Made by a program: the position numbers and the translations under genes
Notes under the pieces: model-generated
Seen by the model: the letters and a program-made list of their open reading frames with translations, nothing else
Told to the model about the DNA's origin: nothing
Database searches by the model: none
Origin: SVEL01 sp045126215
GTDB taxonomy: Bacteria; Bacillota; Clostridia; Lachnospirales; Lachnospiraceae
NCBI GenBank assembly: GCA_045126215.1
Contig: JBGVOD010000036.1
Location: 1-64,000, forward strand
Reading direction: 5' to 3'
Length of the DNA: 64,000 nt
Shown here: positions 32,742 through 42,812 of the stretch, in pieces
Numbering within the stretch: the stretch's first letter is position 1
How the letters are laid out: every line of letters begins with the position of its first letter

Positions 32742-34952
32742 TTATCTTATTTCAGCTACAATTTTATCTGAAGATGTTGTTCCATCTTCATCTTTTACTT
32801 CAATCCATACATATACATCCTTTGTAGTATCAACATTTGAATATGCATGTGTGTCGATAATATATGAATCTCTTGTAATATCATCTATACCATTAAATTC
32901 TGTCGAACCAACTCTTGAAGTCTTTATTTCATTTCCAGAAGTGTCAGTATATATATATCCATATGCATATATCAATTTTGAATCTGTCTTTAGACCATTA
33001 GCAATTTCTTTAAACTTCTGACCTGATACACTTGCTGCTAATGTTGTCTTAGGAGCTGTTGTTGGTTCTGTTGTTGGTGGCTCCGTTGTTGTCTCTGGCT
33101 GTTTAGTAGTAGTTTCTGGCTCTGGTTCTTTTCCCTTACTTACAATAACAGTAATTGTTTCACCTCTAGGAATTGTATTTCCATTAGCGATAGGTGTCTG
33201 GCTAATAATCTTTCCAGCAGAAACTGTATTGTCGTACTTTTCTTCACCCACTTCAAGTACAAGACTTAACTCTTCACACTTATCTTTAGCAGCCTGCAAT
33301 GTAAAGTTCTTTAAGTTTGGAATTTCAACATCACTTGTATCTACTCCAATACCTACAATAAGAGTAATCTTATCACCATATGATAACTGTGTTGGAGCCT
33401 TAGGACTTGTTTCCAATACCTTGTTCTTCTTATCTTCGTCGCTCTCTTTATATTCTATTTCAACCTTTAATCCATATTCATCGCCAGTTAATAATGTCTT
33501 TGCTTCATCCATTTCCATACCAATTACAGCAGGAATAGCAAATGGCTCTGAACCCTTCGAAATATATAATAAGATTGTTGACTGTTTTGATACAACTGAA
33601 CCAACATTTTCAGAAATTCTAATTACATGACCTTCTTCAATTGTATTACTTGCTTCAGTAACAATTCTGTATCCAAGATTTGCGTCCTTCAATGTATTTA
33701 TAGCTTCCTCTTCAGTCATATCGATAACATTTGGAACAATAGTTGTTTTTCCATCTGTTGTTGCCTCAGCACTTTCAGTTGGGAGGTCTGAACCTCCACA
33801 ATCCTTAACTAATGTTGTGACAATAAGGATACCTATTATTACTACAATAATAGCAGTACAAATCGCTGCAATTGCAACTATCTTATCAAGCTTTGGATTT
33901 GAATCATCTTCATCATCATCAAATTCATCATCATCCTCATCGACTTCATCTTCTTCATCATCTTGTTCTGGATTTTCACCTGTACTTAAACCTGAATCAC
34001 CTGCTTTTTCTGCCTTAGCAGCAGCTTCAGCAGCCTCAGCTTCTTTTCTGATAACTGATATCTCATCACCTGTAATCATAATAGTAGAAGCATTATTTAC
34101 AGCTGGTGCAATAACTACGAAATCTTCATCTGGCGAAACAAGTGCCTTCTTCAAGTCAGCAATAAGTGAAGATACCTTCAAATATCTTCTGTCTGACTTC
34201 TTCTGAGTACACTTTTCAATAATCTTTACAACACTTATAGGGAGATCAGCAACATATTGTCTTGGATCTGGCATTTCATCCTGAATATGCGCTAGTGCTA
34301 TCTGAACGGTAGAGTCACCTTCAAAAGGAACTACACCTGTAACCATTTCGAATAAAGAAATACCTAGTGAGTAAATATCACTCTTTTCATCAATGTATCC
34401 ACCTCTTGCCTGTTCTGGTGAAATATAATGAACTGAACCCATTGCATTTGAGTTAATTGTGTTTGCAGATGCAGCCCTGGCAATACCAAAGTCTGTAACT
34501 TTTACTTTACCCTCTCTTGAAATAATAATATTTTGAGGTTTAATATCTCTATGAATAATATGGTTATTGTGAGCAGCTTCTATACCCTGTGCTACCTGGA
34601 TGGCTATACTTACAGCCTCTCTCATTGGAAGCTTACCCTTCTTTTCAATATACTTCTTAAGAGTAATACCTTCAATAAGCTCCATAACGATATAGTATAA
34701 ATTGTCATCTTCTCCAACATCATATACATTTACAATATTTGGATGTGAAAGTCCTGCAGCAGACTGAGCCTCTACTTTGAACTTTGATACAAAATTTTTA
34801 TCATCACTGAATTCACTCTTTAATGTCTTAATTGCGACAAATCTATTAAGCTTATGGTCTTTAGCTTTATAAACATCTGACATACCGCCGGAACCGACTT
34901 TGTCGATAATTTCATATCTATCCCCGATGAACATTCCTTTTCTTATCATCAT
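32742..34952 (-). CDS. prkC: PrkC-type Ser/Thr protein kinase with three PASTA domains
   Basis: Membrane kinase that senses muropeptides and tunes growth and wall synthesis. It has 736 residues: kinase domain 1-~275 (Lys42, HRDIKPQN with Asp136, DFG 154-156), an acidic linker, one TM at ~355-380, three PASTA repeats (~400-465, ~466-540, ~541-610), a Thr/Pro-rich stretch, and a further extracellular C-terminal domain of ~110 residues not usual in PrkC. Start ATG follows AAGGAAG. The phosphatase gene precedes it by 31 nt. Confidence 0.96.
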   Translation of the reverse strand: MMIRKGMFIGDRYEIIDKVGSGGMSDVYKAKDHKLNRFVAIKTLKSEFSDDKNFVSKFKVEAQSAAGLSHPNIVNVYDVGEDDNLYYIVMELIEGITLKKYIEKKGKLPMREAVSIAIQVAQGIEAAHNNHIIHRDIKPQNIIISREGKVKVTDFGIARAASANTINSNAMGSVHYISPEQARGGYIDEKSDIYSLGISLFEMVTGVVPFEGDSTVQIALAHIQDEMPDPRQYVADLPISVVKIIEKCTQKKSDRRYLKVSSLIADLKKALVSPDEDFVVIAPAVNNASTIMITGDEISVIRKEAEAAEAAAKAEKAGDSGLSTGENPEQDDEEDEVDEDDDEFDDDEDDSNPKLDKIVAIAAICTAIIVVIIGILIVTTLVKDCGGSDLPTESAEATTDGKTTIVPNVIDMTEEEAINTLKDANLGYRIVTEASNTIEEGHVIRISENVGSVVSKQSTILLYISKGSEPFAIPAVIGMEMDEAKTLLTGDEYGLKVEIEYKESDEDKKNKVLETSPKAPTQLSYGDKITLIVGIGVDTSDVEIPNLKNFTLQAAKDKCEELSLVLEVGEEKYDNTVSAGKIISQTPIANGNTIPRGETITVIVSKGKEPEPETTTKQPETTTEPPTTEPTTAPKTTLAASVSGQKFKEIANGLKTDSKLIYAYGYIYTDTSGNEIKTSRVGSTEFNGIDDITRDSYIIDTHAYSNVDTTKDVYVWIEVKDEDGTTSSDKIVAEIR

Positions 34953-34983
34953 AAAAACTTCTTCCTTTCAATACACACAAAAA

Positions 34984-35703
34984 CTATAACTCAACAATCA
35001 ATACGGCGATATTATCTTTACCACCATTATCGTTAGCTCTGTCAATCAACCTAATTACTGTATTTTTCAAATCTTTTGTTTCACTAACAATACTAAAAAT
35101 CTCTTTATCATCAACCATATTTGTCAGTCCATCTGAACACATCAAAATTTTTGCACCTTCAGAATACTGAACCTCGAAATAATCTGCGGTGGTCTTCTGT
35201 TCAACGCCTATTGCTCTTGTGATAATGTTTTTCTTTTCATGAGTACGAGCTTCGGATTTATCTATCTCCCCGATGCTTACCATTTCCTCTACAAAAGAAT
35301 GATCTCTGGTTATCTGACGTATCTCACTATCAATAAGATAAAGTCTTGAATCCCCAACATTTGCTACAAACAAAGTATTATTAATAGCTGTTGCTATAAC
35401 AAGTGTTGTACCCATTCCTTTGCATTCTTCATTGTTATTCGATTTTTGAAATAATGTTTCATTAGCAGTAAATATTGCTTCATCAATTATTGATATAACA
35501 TCTTTCTTTGTAGAATTCTTGATGCTTTTCAATACTGTATCAACAGCAGTAACTGATGCCACATCTCCAGCCTTATGACCGCCCATACCGTCGGCTACAA
35601 TAAATATATTTGGGAGATTTCCTACCGCATCTGCAGAGCAATATACGTAATCCTGATTTGTAACTCTATTTTTACCTACATCTGTAAGTGCAAATGCTTT
35701 CAT
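34984..35703 (-). CDS. prpC: PP2C-family protein phosphatase (Stp/PrpC)
   Basis: Metal-dependent Ser/Thr phosphatase that reverses PrkC phosphorylation. It has 239 residues: RVTNQDYVY, VADGMGGHKAGDVAS (metal Asp/Gly), GTTLV, NVGDSRLYL, ITRDHSFV, CSDGLTNMV and GGKDNIAVL, the full set of PP2C motifs. Its start codon overlaps the rlmN stop (TAATG), so the two are translationally coupled. Confidence 0.96.
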   Translation of the reverse strand: MKAFALTDVGKNRVTNQDYVYCSADAVGNLPNIFIVADGMGGHKAGDVASVTAVDTVLKSIKNSTKKDVISIIDEAIFTANETLFQKSNNNEECKGMGTTLVIATAINNTLFVANVGDSRLYLIDSEIRQITRDHSFVEEMVSIGEIDKSEARTHEKKNIITRAIGVEQKTTADYFEVQYSEGAKILMCSDGLTNMVDDKEIFSIVSETKDLKNTVIRLIDRANDNGGKDNIAVLIVEL

Positions 35704-36764
35704 TATTCTCCCTCCTTTTCTTTTTGTAATTCTTCCTGTATAAAACTTCTTCTAAGCTGTCCACAGGCCCCATTAATATCTCTACCCATTTCCCTTCGTA
35801 TTGTAACATTTATTCCGTATTTTTCAAGTTTATTTTGAAACTTTCTAATTCTCGAAAGCTCGGATTGCTTGAAATCTCGCTCTTTTATAGGATTTACAGG
35901 AATAAGGTTTATATGACAATTTATGCCCTTTACAAGCTCTCCAAGCTTCTTTGCCTCTTCCTCACTGTCATTGACATTTGCAACAAGACTGTATTCAAAA
36001 GTAATTCTTCTACCTGTCTTATCAAAATAGTACCTTACTGCATCAAGTATTTCACTTATGGTATACGCATTTGCTATTGGCATAAGCTCTTTCCTGGTCT
36101 CATCATCTGATGCATGTAATGATATGGCAAGCGTTGTTCCAGTATTTAACTCAGCAAGTCTTCTAATATTCGGAACAATACCGCATGTGGATAATGTAAT
36201 ATTTCTCCTGCTTATATTTTGCCCTTTTTCATCAGAGATAAGCCTAAGAAATTTTATTACATTGTCATAATTATCAAGTGGCTCCCCACTTCCCATAAGT
36301 ACAATATTTGAAACCTTTTCACCAGTGTCTTTAATGATTTCATAAATTTCAGAAAGCATTTCGGATGGCGTGAGATTTCTTACAAGACCATCAAGGGTTG
36401 AAGCACAAAACTTGCATCCCATTCTACATCCAACCTGAGTTGATATACATACTGAATTTCCATGATGATATCTCATAAATACACTCTCTATAATATTTCC
36501 ATCATTTAAAGAAAACAGATATTTTTTTGTTCCATCCTCTTTAGAAGTAAGGACGCTTACAATATTATTTTTACAAATATAACATTCATTTTGAAGTTTT
36601 TCCCTTAAACTCTTTGATATATCTGTCATTTCATCAAATTCAGATACCATATTTACATGTAACCATTTGTAAATCTGACCGGCTCTAAACTTCTTTTCAC
36701 CTAATTTTTCAATTAATTCAATAAGTTCAGACATATCTAAGGACTTTATATCAATCTTATTCAT
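35703..36764 (-). CDS. rlmN: Dual-specificity 23S rRNA/tRNA adenine-C2 methyltransferase
   Basis: Radical-SAM enzyme methylating A2503 of 23S rRNA and A37 of some tRNAs. It has 353 residues with the iron-sulfur motif C-x3-C-x2-C (CRMGCKFC, ~112-119), GSGEPLDNYD, and a C-terminal reactive cysteine in GACGQLRR; the second catalytic Cys is expected at the conserved ~118 position. Lies 12 nt after rsmB; ribosome site AAGGAG. Confidence 0.97.
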   Translation of the reverse strand: MNKIDIKSLDMSELIELIEKLGEKKFRAGQIYKWLHVNMVSEFDEMTDISKSLREKLQNECYICKNNIVSVLTSKEDGTKKYLFSLNDGNIIESVFMRYHHGNSVCISTQVGCRMGCKFCASTLDGLVRNLTPSEMLSEIYEIIKDTGEKVSNIVLMGSGEPLDNYDNVIKFLRLISDEKGQNISRRNITLSTCGIVPNIRRLAELNTGTTLAISLHASDDETRKELMPIANAYTISEILDAVRYYFDKTGRRITFEYSLVANVNDSEEEAKKLGELVKGINCHINLIPVNPIKERDFKQSELSRIRKFQNKLEKYGINVTIRREMGRDINGACGQLRRSFIQEELQKEKEGE

Positions 36765-36776
36765 AGCGCTCCTTAT

Positions 36777-38138
36777 TTATTCTTTAACAAATTTACTTAT
36801 AAAGAATCCATCCGTTTCATCGATGCCTGGAAGCAGTCTCAAATATCCGTTTCTTGTCTCATCTTCATGAAACCCATTTGCAAAATATTCTGAAATATCA
36901 CATACCTTGAGTCCAAGTTCTGAAATAATCCATTTCATATTTTCCTCATTTTCAGATTTATTTATTGTGCATGTGCTATATATTAATATTCCACCTTTTT
37001 TTAGGTATTTGACTGCATTTTTGAGAATTTCCTTCTGTAATGCACAAAGCTCATTCTCACTATCATAAGAGATATTATATTTTATATCGCTTTTCTTTGC
37101 AATTACTCCTATTCCTGAACATGGTGCATCACAAATAACAATATCTGCACTTTCAATAGATTTGTCATCTGTAATTGTCGCATCAAGAACCATTGTATCA
37201 ATGTTTTTTGCACCGTTTCTCTCAATATTTTCATTCAAAAGCATTACCTTTTGCAATGAAACATCTCTTGCAGATACATGCCCTTTATCTTTAAGCAGTT
37301 CTGCCATATGTATTGCTTTACCACCAGGTGCAGCACACATATCGATAACTTCATATTTTTCATCTGAAAGCTTCAAAGGCAATGCAACATATGAAACAAG
37401 CATTGAACTCACATCCTGAGGAGTAATCTTGCCTTCTTTAAATGCAGTAATTTTATCTATATAGTCAAATCCACTTATATATATTCCACCATCATATAAG
37501 GATGATTCAACTACCTCAATATCTTCATCTTTTAAACTATTAATAACCTCTTCCTTCGTGGCTATATTCTTATTAATTCTGACAGAAACTCTTCCTTTTT
37601 CAGTTGATAATCCTTCAATAATCTTGACTGCATCGTCACCATATTGGTGAAATAACTGTCCAACAAGCCACTTTGGTATAGAGTACATTATACTGTAATA
37701 TTCTCTTATATCCTTATCTCTGTCTGGATATTTAATCGAGTCTTTCTCTCTAATAATAGTTCTAAGTAAACCATTTACAAAACCAGATAGTCCAAAAAAT
37801 CCCCTTTTCTTTGCAAGAGACACTGCCTCATTACATATTGCAAAAGACTTGGTATCCATAAACAATATTTCATATGTCTCCATACGAAGAAGTGTAAGAA
37901 TAAACGGCTTCATTTTATTAGTCTTCATCTTTGAAAACTGATTCAGAATATAATCCAACAAAAGCCTTTTTTCAACAGTTCCTTTTGCAAGTTTCTTAAT
38001 AAATGATCTGTCTTTTTTATCAAGATACTGATATTTTCTAAGTGTATCTCTCAAAATGATATGAAAAGGTATATTATTTTTTTCCTGTTCAAGAAGTAAG
38101 TCTAAAACTATCTCTCTTGCATTAACTGATTCTGACAA
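36777..38138 (-). CDS. rsmB: 16S rRNA (cytosine-967-C5)-methyltransferase
   Basis: Methylates 16S rRNA C967. It has 453 residues: an NusB-like N-terminal domain (1-~140), then a Rossmann methyltransferase domain with CAAPGGKAIHMAELL (SAM binding), DAPCSGIGV (catalytic Cys in PCS) and STCTINKSENE (second Cys). The start is a TTG at 38138: GGAGG (38147-38151) lies exactly 8 nt upstream, and no ATG is available without running back into that site. It begins 1 nt after the fmt stop. Confidence 0.95.
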   Translation of the reverse strand: MSESVNAREIVLDLLLEQEKNNIPFHIILRDTLRKYQYLDKKDRSFIKKLAKGTVEKRLLLDYILNQFSKMKTNKMKPFILTLLRMETYEILFMDTKSFAICNEAVSLAKKRGFFGLSGFVNGLLRTIIREKDSIKYPDRDKDIREYYSIMYSIPKWLVGQLFHQYGDDAVKIIEGLSTEKGRVSVRINKNIATKEEVINSLKDEDIEVVESSLYDGGIYISGFDYIDKITAFKEGKITPQDVSSMLVSYVALPLKLSDEKYEVIDMCAAPGGKAIHMAELLKDKGHVSARDVSLQKVMLLNENIERNGAKNIDTMVLDATITDDKSIESADIVICDAPCSGIGVIAKKSDIKYNISYDSENELCALQKEILKNAVKYLKKGGILIYSTCTINKSENEENMKWIISELGLKVCDISEYFANGFHEDETRNGYLRLLPGIDETDGFFISKFVKE

Positions 38139-38139
38139 A

Positions 38140-39075
38140 TTAGTTTCCTCCAAGTTTCATGCTCTTTTCTATCTTATTTCCTCTAAGAAAATCTTCGATG
38201 TACATTCTCTTCTTTCCTTCAAGTTGGAGCTCAATAATACTCAAAGCCCCTTTCTTTGTTTTAATATATAACTCCTCCTTTGAAACGAAGACAATTTCAC
38301 CGCATTCGCCATCAAACTCTTTATCAATAACTTGTGCCTTCCATATTTTCAGAGTCTTTCCATTAATCTTTGTATATGCACTTGGCCATGGATTAAGGCC
38401 TCTTATGAGTCTCTCAATTTCAACAGCTTCCATATTGAAATCAATGTTTCCAAGCTGTTTATTAAGCATTTTTGCATATGATGATTTTTCATCATCCTGT
38501 TTTGTAAATGTTGCTGTTCCATTTAGTAGCTTATCTAAAGTTGAAACAATAATCTTCTTGCTAAGTTCCATAAGATTATCAAATAAAGAACCACCCGTTT
38601 CATCTTCTTTAAGCTTATATTCCATTACTTCAATAATATCGCCGGTATCAAGACCGATATCCATTCTCTGTGTTGTAACACCAGTATATTCTTCCCCATC
38701 AATTACTGCCCATTGAATAGGGGCTGCACCTCTGTATTTTGGTAGTAATGATGCATGAATATTTACACAGCAAATCTTAGGCATATCAAGTATTTCCTGT
38801 GATAAAAGCTGACCATACGCAACAACTACAAACACATCTGCTTCATATTGTTTAAGCTTTTCTATAGATTCAGGACTCTTGATTCTATGTGGTGTAAACA
38901 CCTCAAGACCGTTTTTTAATGCTGTTTCTTTAACAGGAGTAAATGAAACTTCATTGCCTCTTCCCCTGGGTTTATCTTCCTGGGTAACGACCAAAGATAC
39001 CTCATGCCCTGCTTCAATTATTGCCTCTAAAACTCCAGAAGCAAAGTCCGGAGTTCCCATAAAAACAATTTTCAT
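38140..39075 (-). CDS. fmt: Methionyl-tRNA formyltransferase
   Basis: Formylates the initiator Met-tRNA using 10-formyl-tetrahydrofolate. This 311-residue enzyme has MGTPDFASGVL, VAYGQLLSQEIL, NIHASLLPKYRGAAPIQWA (catalytic Asn/His) and a GLDTGDI block, followed by the C-terminal OB domain. It follows the deformylase gene immediately (ATG right after the TAA), the classic def-fmt pair. Confidence 0.97.
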   Translation of the reverse strand: MKIVFMGTPDFASGVLEAIIEAGHEVSLVVTQEDKPRGRGNEVSFTPVKETALKNGLEVFTPHRIKSPESIEKLKQYEADVFVVVAYGQLLSQEILDMPKICCVNIHASLLPKYRGAAPIQWAVIDGEEYTGVTTQRMDIGLDTGDIIEVMEYKLKEDETGGSLFDNLMELSKKIIVSTLDKLLNGTATFTKQDDEKSSYAKMLNKQLGNIDFNMEAVEIERLIRGLNPWPSAYTKINGKTLKIWKAQVIDKEFDGECGEIVFVSKEELYIKTKKGALSIIELQLEGKKRMYIEDFLRGNKIEKSMKLGGN

Positions 39076-39570
39076 TTATTGCTCACCATGTTCCTTTAAA
39101 TATTCATCAAGCTGATTATTGTCCATTAATTCACCTTCTGTAACCTCAACATAAAGCTGACCATCAAGGTGTGCTACTTCATGAAGAATGGCTCTTGCAA
39201 GCAACTCTTCACCTTCAACTTCAAATTCATTAAAGTCTCTATCAAGTGCCTTTGCTTTTACATAGTTTGGTCTTGTAACAATACCGAATTTGCCAGGTAC
39301 ACTTAAGCATCCTTCTGTACCTGTCTGCTCACCACTTGTTTCAAGTATTTCAGGATTAATCATTACAATTGGTCCTTCGCCAACATCAATGACACACAAT
39401 CTCTTTATAATACCTACCTGTGGTGCTGCAAGTCCAACACCATCAGCCTCATACATTGTATCAAGCATATCATCAATTAAAATCTGAAGCTTTTCATTAT
39501 TTTCTTTTACCGGCTTACATACTTTTTGCAAGCATTCATCACCCATTGTTCTTATATTTCTAATTGCCAT
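39076..39570 (-). CDS. def: Peptide deformylase
   Basis: Removes the formyl group from nascent proteins. It has 164 residues with the three family motifs GVGLAAPQVG, EGCLSVP and HEVAHLDG. Metal ligands Cys (motif 2) and both His (HExxH) are present, but motif 3 usually reads HE.DH; here the Asp is Ala. Start at ATG 39570 is set by GGAGGTC just upstream. Paired with fmt. Confidence 0.95.
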   Translation of the reverse strand: MAIRNIRTMGDECLQKVCKPVKENNEKLQILIDDMLDTMYEADGVGLAAPQVGIIKRLCVIDVGEGPIVMINPEILETSGEQTGTEGCLSVPGKFGIVTRPNYVKAKALDRDFNEFEVEGEELLARAILHEVAHLDGQLYVEVTEGELMDNNQLDEYLKEHGEQ

Positions 39571-39647
39571 AATGACCTCCATTTTTCTAATGTTTTATCA
39601 TTAACTCATATCACGAATTGCTTCGTTGCGATGAAACTCTTGCAATT

Positions 39648-41894
39648 CTAATATGATGTCATCGGATTTAAATCATACTGTATTGTTACCTTTCTCAAAG
39701 TCTCAACCGAAGATTCATCAACACCTTCTATACGATTAATCTCTATCATATTTTTGATTTTCTTTAAATCCTCTATATCATAACTCTTGATATAAATAAC
39801 TTTTCTATATATGTCATTTATTTTATTTATATTACAATCAGCCGGACCTCTCTTTTCAACATTCATTCCATCATTTTCAAATGATGATACATTATCTATC
39901 ATCTTTGAAACAATCTCGCTGGCAAGATTACATCTTTGCTGATTGTCTGAGGTTATCACAATAGCCATCATATTTATGACAGGAGGATATCCATTCATAG
40001 AACGATACATAAGTTCATGCTCATAGAACGTCTCATAATCCTGCTTTGCAGACAATATAATACTATATTCCTCAGGACTATAAGTCTGAATAACCACCTC
40101 TCCCTGTTTTTCACTTCTTCCGGCTCTTCCTGCAGCCTGAGTAAGCAAATCAAAGGTTCTCTCACTTGACCTGAAATCAGCTGAAAAAAGTGAAAGATCA
40201 GCAGCAATTACACCTACCAGTGTAACATTTGGAAAATCATGACCTTTTACTATCATCTGCGTTCCTACAAGAATATCTGCTTCACCATTCATAAATGCCT
40301 GAAGTATCTTTTCATGGCCATCTTTCTTTGATGTTGTATCAGCATCCATTCGTAACACTCTTGCATCTTTAAATGTGTATTTAACGGCTTCCTCTACCTT
40401 TTCAGTACCTGTACCAAATGCAGCAATATATTTTGAACCACATTCAGGACATGTCCTAGGCATTGGTTTTTCAAAGCCACAGTAATGACATACAAGATTT
40501 CCATTTCTGTGAAGATTAAGTCCCACATCACAGTGAGGACATCTTATGGGCTTTCCACAGCTTCTGCAGGATACAAATCCTGCATATCCTCGCCTGTTTA
40601 TAAAAAGCATAACCTGCTCTTTTTTACTTAATCTATCCTTTATTAGTGTTTGAAGCTCAAAACTGAACATCGAACGGTTACCTTTTTTCAGTTCATCTCT
40701 AAGATCAACTATTGAAACCTTTGGTAATGATTTCGCTACTGCTCTGCTTTTAAGCTTATGTAAAACATACCTCTCCTTTTTACAGTTATAGTATGATTCA
40801 ATTGAAGGTGTAGCTGAACCTAAGACAACCTTTGCATTGCATTTCTCTGCCCTATATATTGCTACCTCTCTGGCGTGGTATTTTGGAACATTCTCACTCT
40901 TATATGTGTTCTCATGTTCTTCATCAATTACTATCAGCCCCAGATTGTCAAAAGGAGTAAAAATAGCTGACCTTGGACCTATGATAATATCAATATCACC
41001 ATTCCTTGCCCTTCTGAACTGATCATATCTCTCACCTTTACTCATCTTTGAGTTGATAACTGATACTCTGTCTCTAAACTTTCTGTAGAAACGCATAACT
41101 GTTTGATATGTCAGAGCAATCTCCGGGATTAATACAATAGCCTGCTGTCCATTTTTCACAGTTTCTTCTATAATTTTCATATAGACTTCTGTTTTGCCAC
41201 TACCTGTTATACCATGTATCAGATGAATTTTCTTATCTGATGCAAGAATATCCTCTGCTACCTTTTTTTGTTCATCATTAAGTTCAATATCATACGCTGG
41301 CAATTCATTGAAATCTACAGGATTTCTATACTGTTTTTCCTCATCAATGGTGATAAGTCCCATCTTACATAATGCATTAATTGCATCCCTTGATACACCC
41401 AGTTTCTTTGTTACAAGCGAATAATCAAGTACTTTACTCTTTTCAAGTTCTTCAATAAGACGTATTCTTGCCGTTGCTCTTTTCTTCTTGAAGATAAGCT
41501 TTGCCTCTTCAATTTTCTCATCATCTGCAATAAGTTTAATAGTTTTCTTTGTAATTTCTGTAGTGACTTCCTTTACAGGAATAACTGTTTTTAGAGCCTG
41601 ATTCATAGTAGAACCATATGTTTCCTTAATAAACCAAGCTATATTAATAAGTGTTGCCTCTATAGGAATATTTTTTTCATTTACAGAAATTATTTCCTTT
41701 ATTTTAGACTCATCAAACTCTGTATGCTCTGTAACGGCAAGTACAATACCCGCAACCTTTCTGTTTCCATTTCCAAAAGGAACAACAACTGAAACCCCTG
41801 GATATACCTTCTCTATTAAATTATCTGGAATCTTGTATTGAAAAGTCTTATCAAGCTTTTCCAACGAGATATCAACTATAATATTTGCGTACAT
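39648..41894 (-). CDS. priA: Primosomal replication-restart helicase
   Basis: 3'-to-5' DNA helicase that reloads the replisome at collapsed forks. It has 748 residues: N-terminal DNA-binding domain, P-loop HGITGSGKTE (~222-231), DEEHENTYK, GSATPSIES, and a double zinc site of eight Cys between CRSCGKPIRCPHC and CPECGSKY (~470-510), then the C-terminal helicase lobe with QAAGRAGR. Ribosome site AGGGTGG. Part of the def-fmt-rsmB string. Confidence 0.97.
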   Translation of the reverse strand: MYANIIVDISLEKLDKTFQYKIPDNLIEKVYPGVSVVVPFGNGNRKVAGIVLAVTEHTEFDESKIKEIISVNEKNIPIEATLINIAWFIKETYGSTMNQALKTVIPVKEVTTEITKKTIKLIADDEKIEEAKLIFKKKRATARIRLIEELEKSKVLDYSLVTKKLGVSRDAINALCKMGLITIDEEKQYRNPVDFNELPAYDIELNDEQKKVAEDILASDKKIHLIHGITGSGKTEVYMKIIEETVKNGQQAIVLIPEIALTYQTVMRFYRKFRDRVSVINSKMSKGERYDQFRRARNGDIDIIIGPRSAIFTPFDNLGLIVIDEEHENTYKSENVPKYHAREVAIYRAEKCNAKVVLGSATPSIESYYNCKKERYVLHKLKSRAVAKSLPKVSIVDLRDELKKGNRSMFSFELQTLIKDRLSKKEQVMLFINRRGYAGFVSCRSCGKPIRCPHCDVGLNLHRNGNLVCHYCGFEKPMPRTCPECGSKYIAAFGTGTEKVEEAVKYTFKDARVLRMDADTTSKKDGHEKILQAFMNGEADILVGTQMIVKGHDFPNVTLVGVIAADLSLFSADFRSSERTFDLLTQAAGRAGRSEKQGEVVIQTYSPEEYSIILSAKQDYETFYEHELMYRSMNGYPPVINMMAIVITSDNQQRCNLASEIVSKMIDNVSSFENDGMNVEKRGPADCNINKINDIYRKVIYIKSYDIEDLKKIKNMIEINRIEGVDESSVETLRKVTIQYDLNPMTSY

Positions 41895-41920
41895 AAAACC
41901 ACCCTAATAACGCCTATCTA

Positions 41921-42769
41921 TTATTTATTCTGAAATTGATATGCTTCTAAACAATTATTCATAAGCATTGCAATAGTCATCGGACCCACACCACCAGGAA
42001 CCGGTGTTATCTTTCCTGCAACCTTCGAAACACTGTCAAAATCAACATCCCCACATAGCTTGTTGTTTTCATCTCTATTTATACCCACATCAATAACTAC
42101 TGCACCTTCTTTTACATAGCTGTCATCAATGAATTTTGGTTTGCCTATGGCCACAACAAGAATATCTGCCTGTTTTGTAATTTCTTTCATATTTACTGTT
42201 TTTGAATGAACTACAGTAACAGTACCATTTTCTCTAATTAGCAATGATGCCATTGGTTTACCAACTATATTGCTTCTTCCAATAACAACACAATGTTTTC
42301 CTGATATTTCAACGTTACTTCTTTTCAAAAGTTCAATGATACCATATGGTGTACATGATACAAAACCAGGCTTTCCGATAGATAAAGCACCTACATTCAT
42401 TGGATGGAAGCCATCAACATCCTTAATTGGCGAAATAGCCTCAATTACCTTATCTTCATTAATATGTCCAGGCAATGGTAGCTGAACTAATATACCATTT
42501 ACTGATTCATCATTATTCAGCTTTTCAATCAATTCCAAAAGCTCTTCTTCTGTAGTTTCTTCCGGAATCTCATATGCAAGAGAACGTATACCTACATATT
42601 CACATGCCTTTTTCTTGTTTCCAACATATGTTGTTGATGCCGGATTATTTCCCACCTGAATAACAGCTAAAGTCACTTCTTTGCCTTCTGACTTAAGTTT
42701 TAAAACCTTTTCTTTTACTTCTTCTTTTATAGCGGCAGAAATCTCTTTTCCGTTAATTAATTCAGCCAT
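41921..42769 (-). CDS. folD: Methylene-THF dehydrogenase / methenyl-THF cyclohydrolase
   Basis: Bifunctional one-carbon enzyme, 282 residues. Diagnostic blocks are GNNPASTTYVGNKKKACE, VQLPLPGHI, GRSNIVGKPMASLL and PVPGGVGPMTIAML. It follows fhs (43 nt), so formate activation and the next two folate steps are encoded together, supplying formyl donors also needed by fmt next door. Confidence 0.97.
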   Translation of the reverse strand: MAELINGKEISAAIKEEVKEKVLKLKSEGKEVTLAVIQVGNNPASTTYVGNKKKACEYVGIRSLAYEIPEETTEEELLELIEKLNNDESVNGILVQLPLPGHINEDKVIEAISPIKDVDGFHPMNVGALSIGKPGFVSCTPYGIIELLKRSNVEISGKHCVVIGRSNIVGKPMASLLIRENGTVTVVHSKTVNMKEITKQADILVVAIGKPKFIDDSYVKEGAVVIDVGINRDENNKLCGDVDFDSVSKVAGKITPVPGGVGPMTIAMLMNNCLEAYQFQNK

Positions 42770-42812
42770 TATATACCTTCTTTCAAATTAAGATTTTCTT
42801 TACGGATATCTA

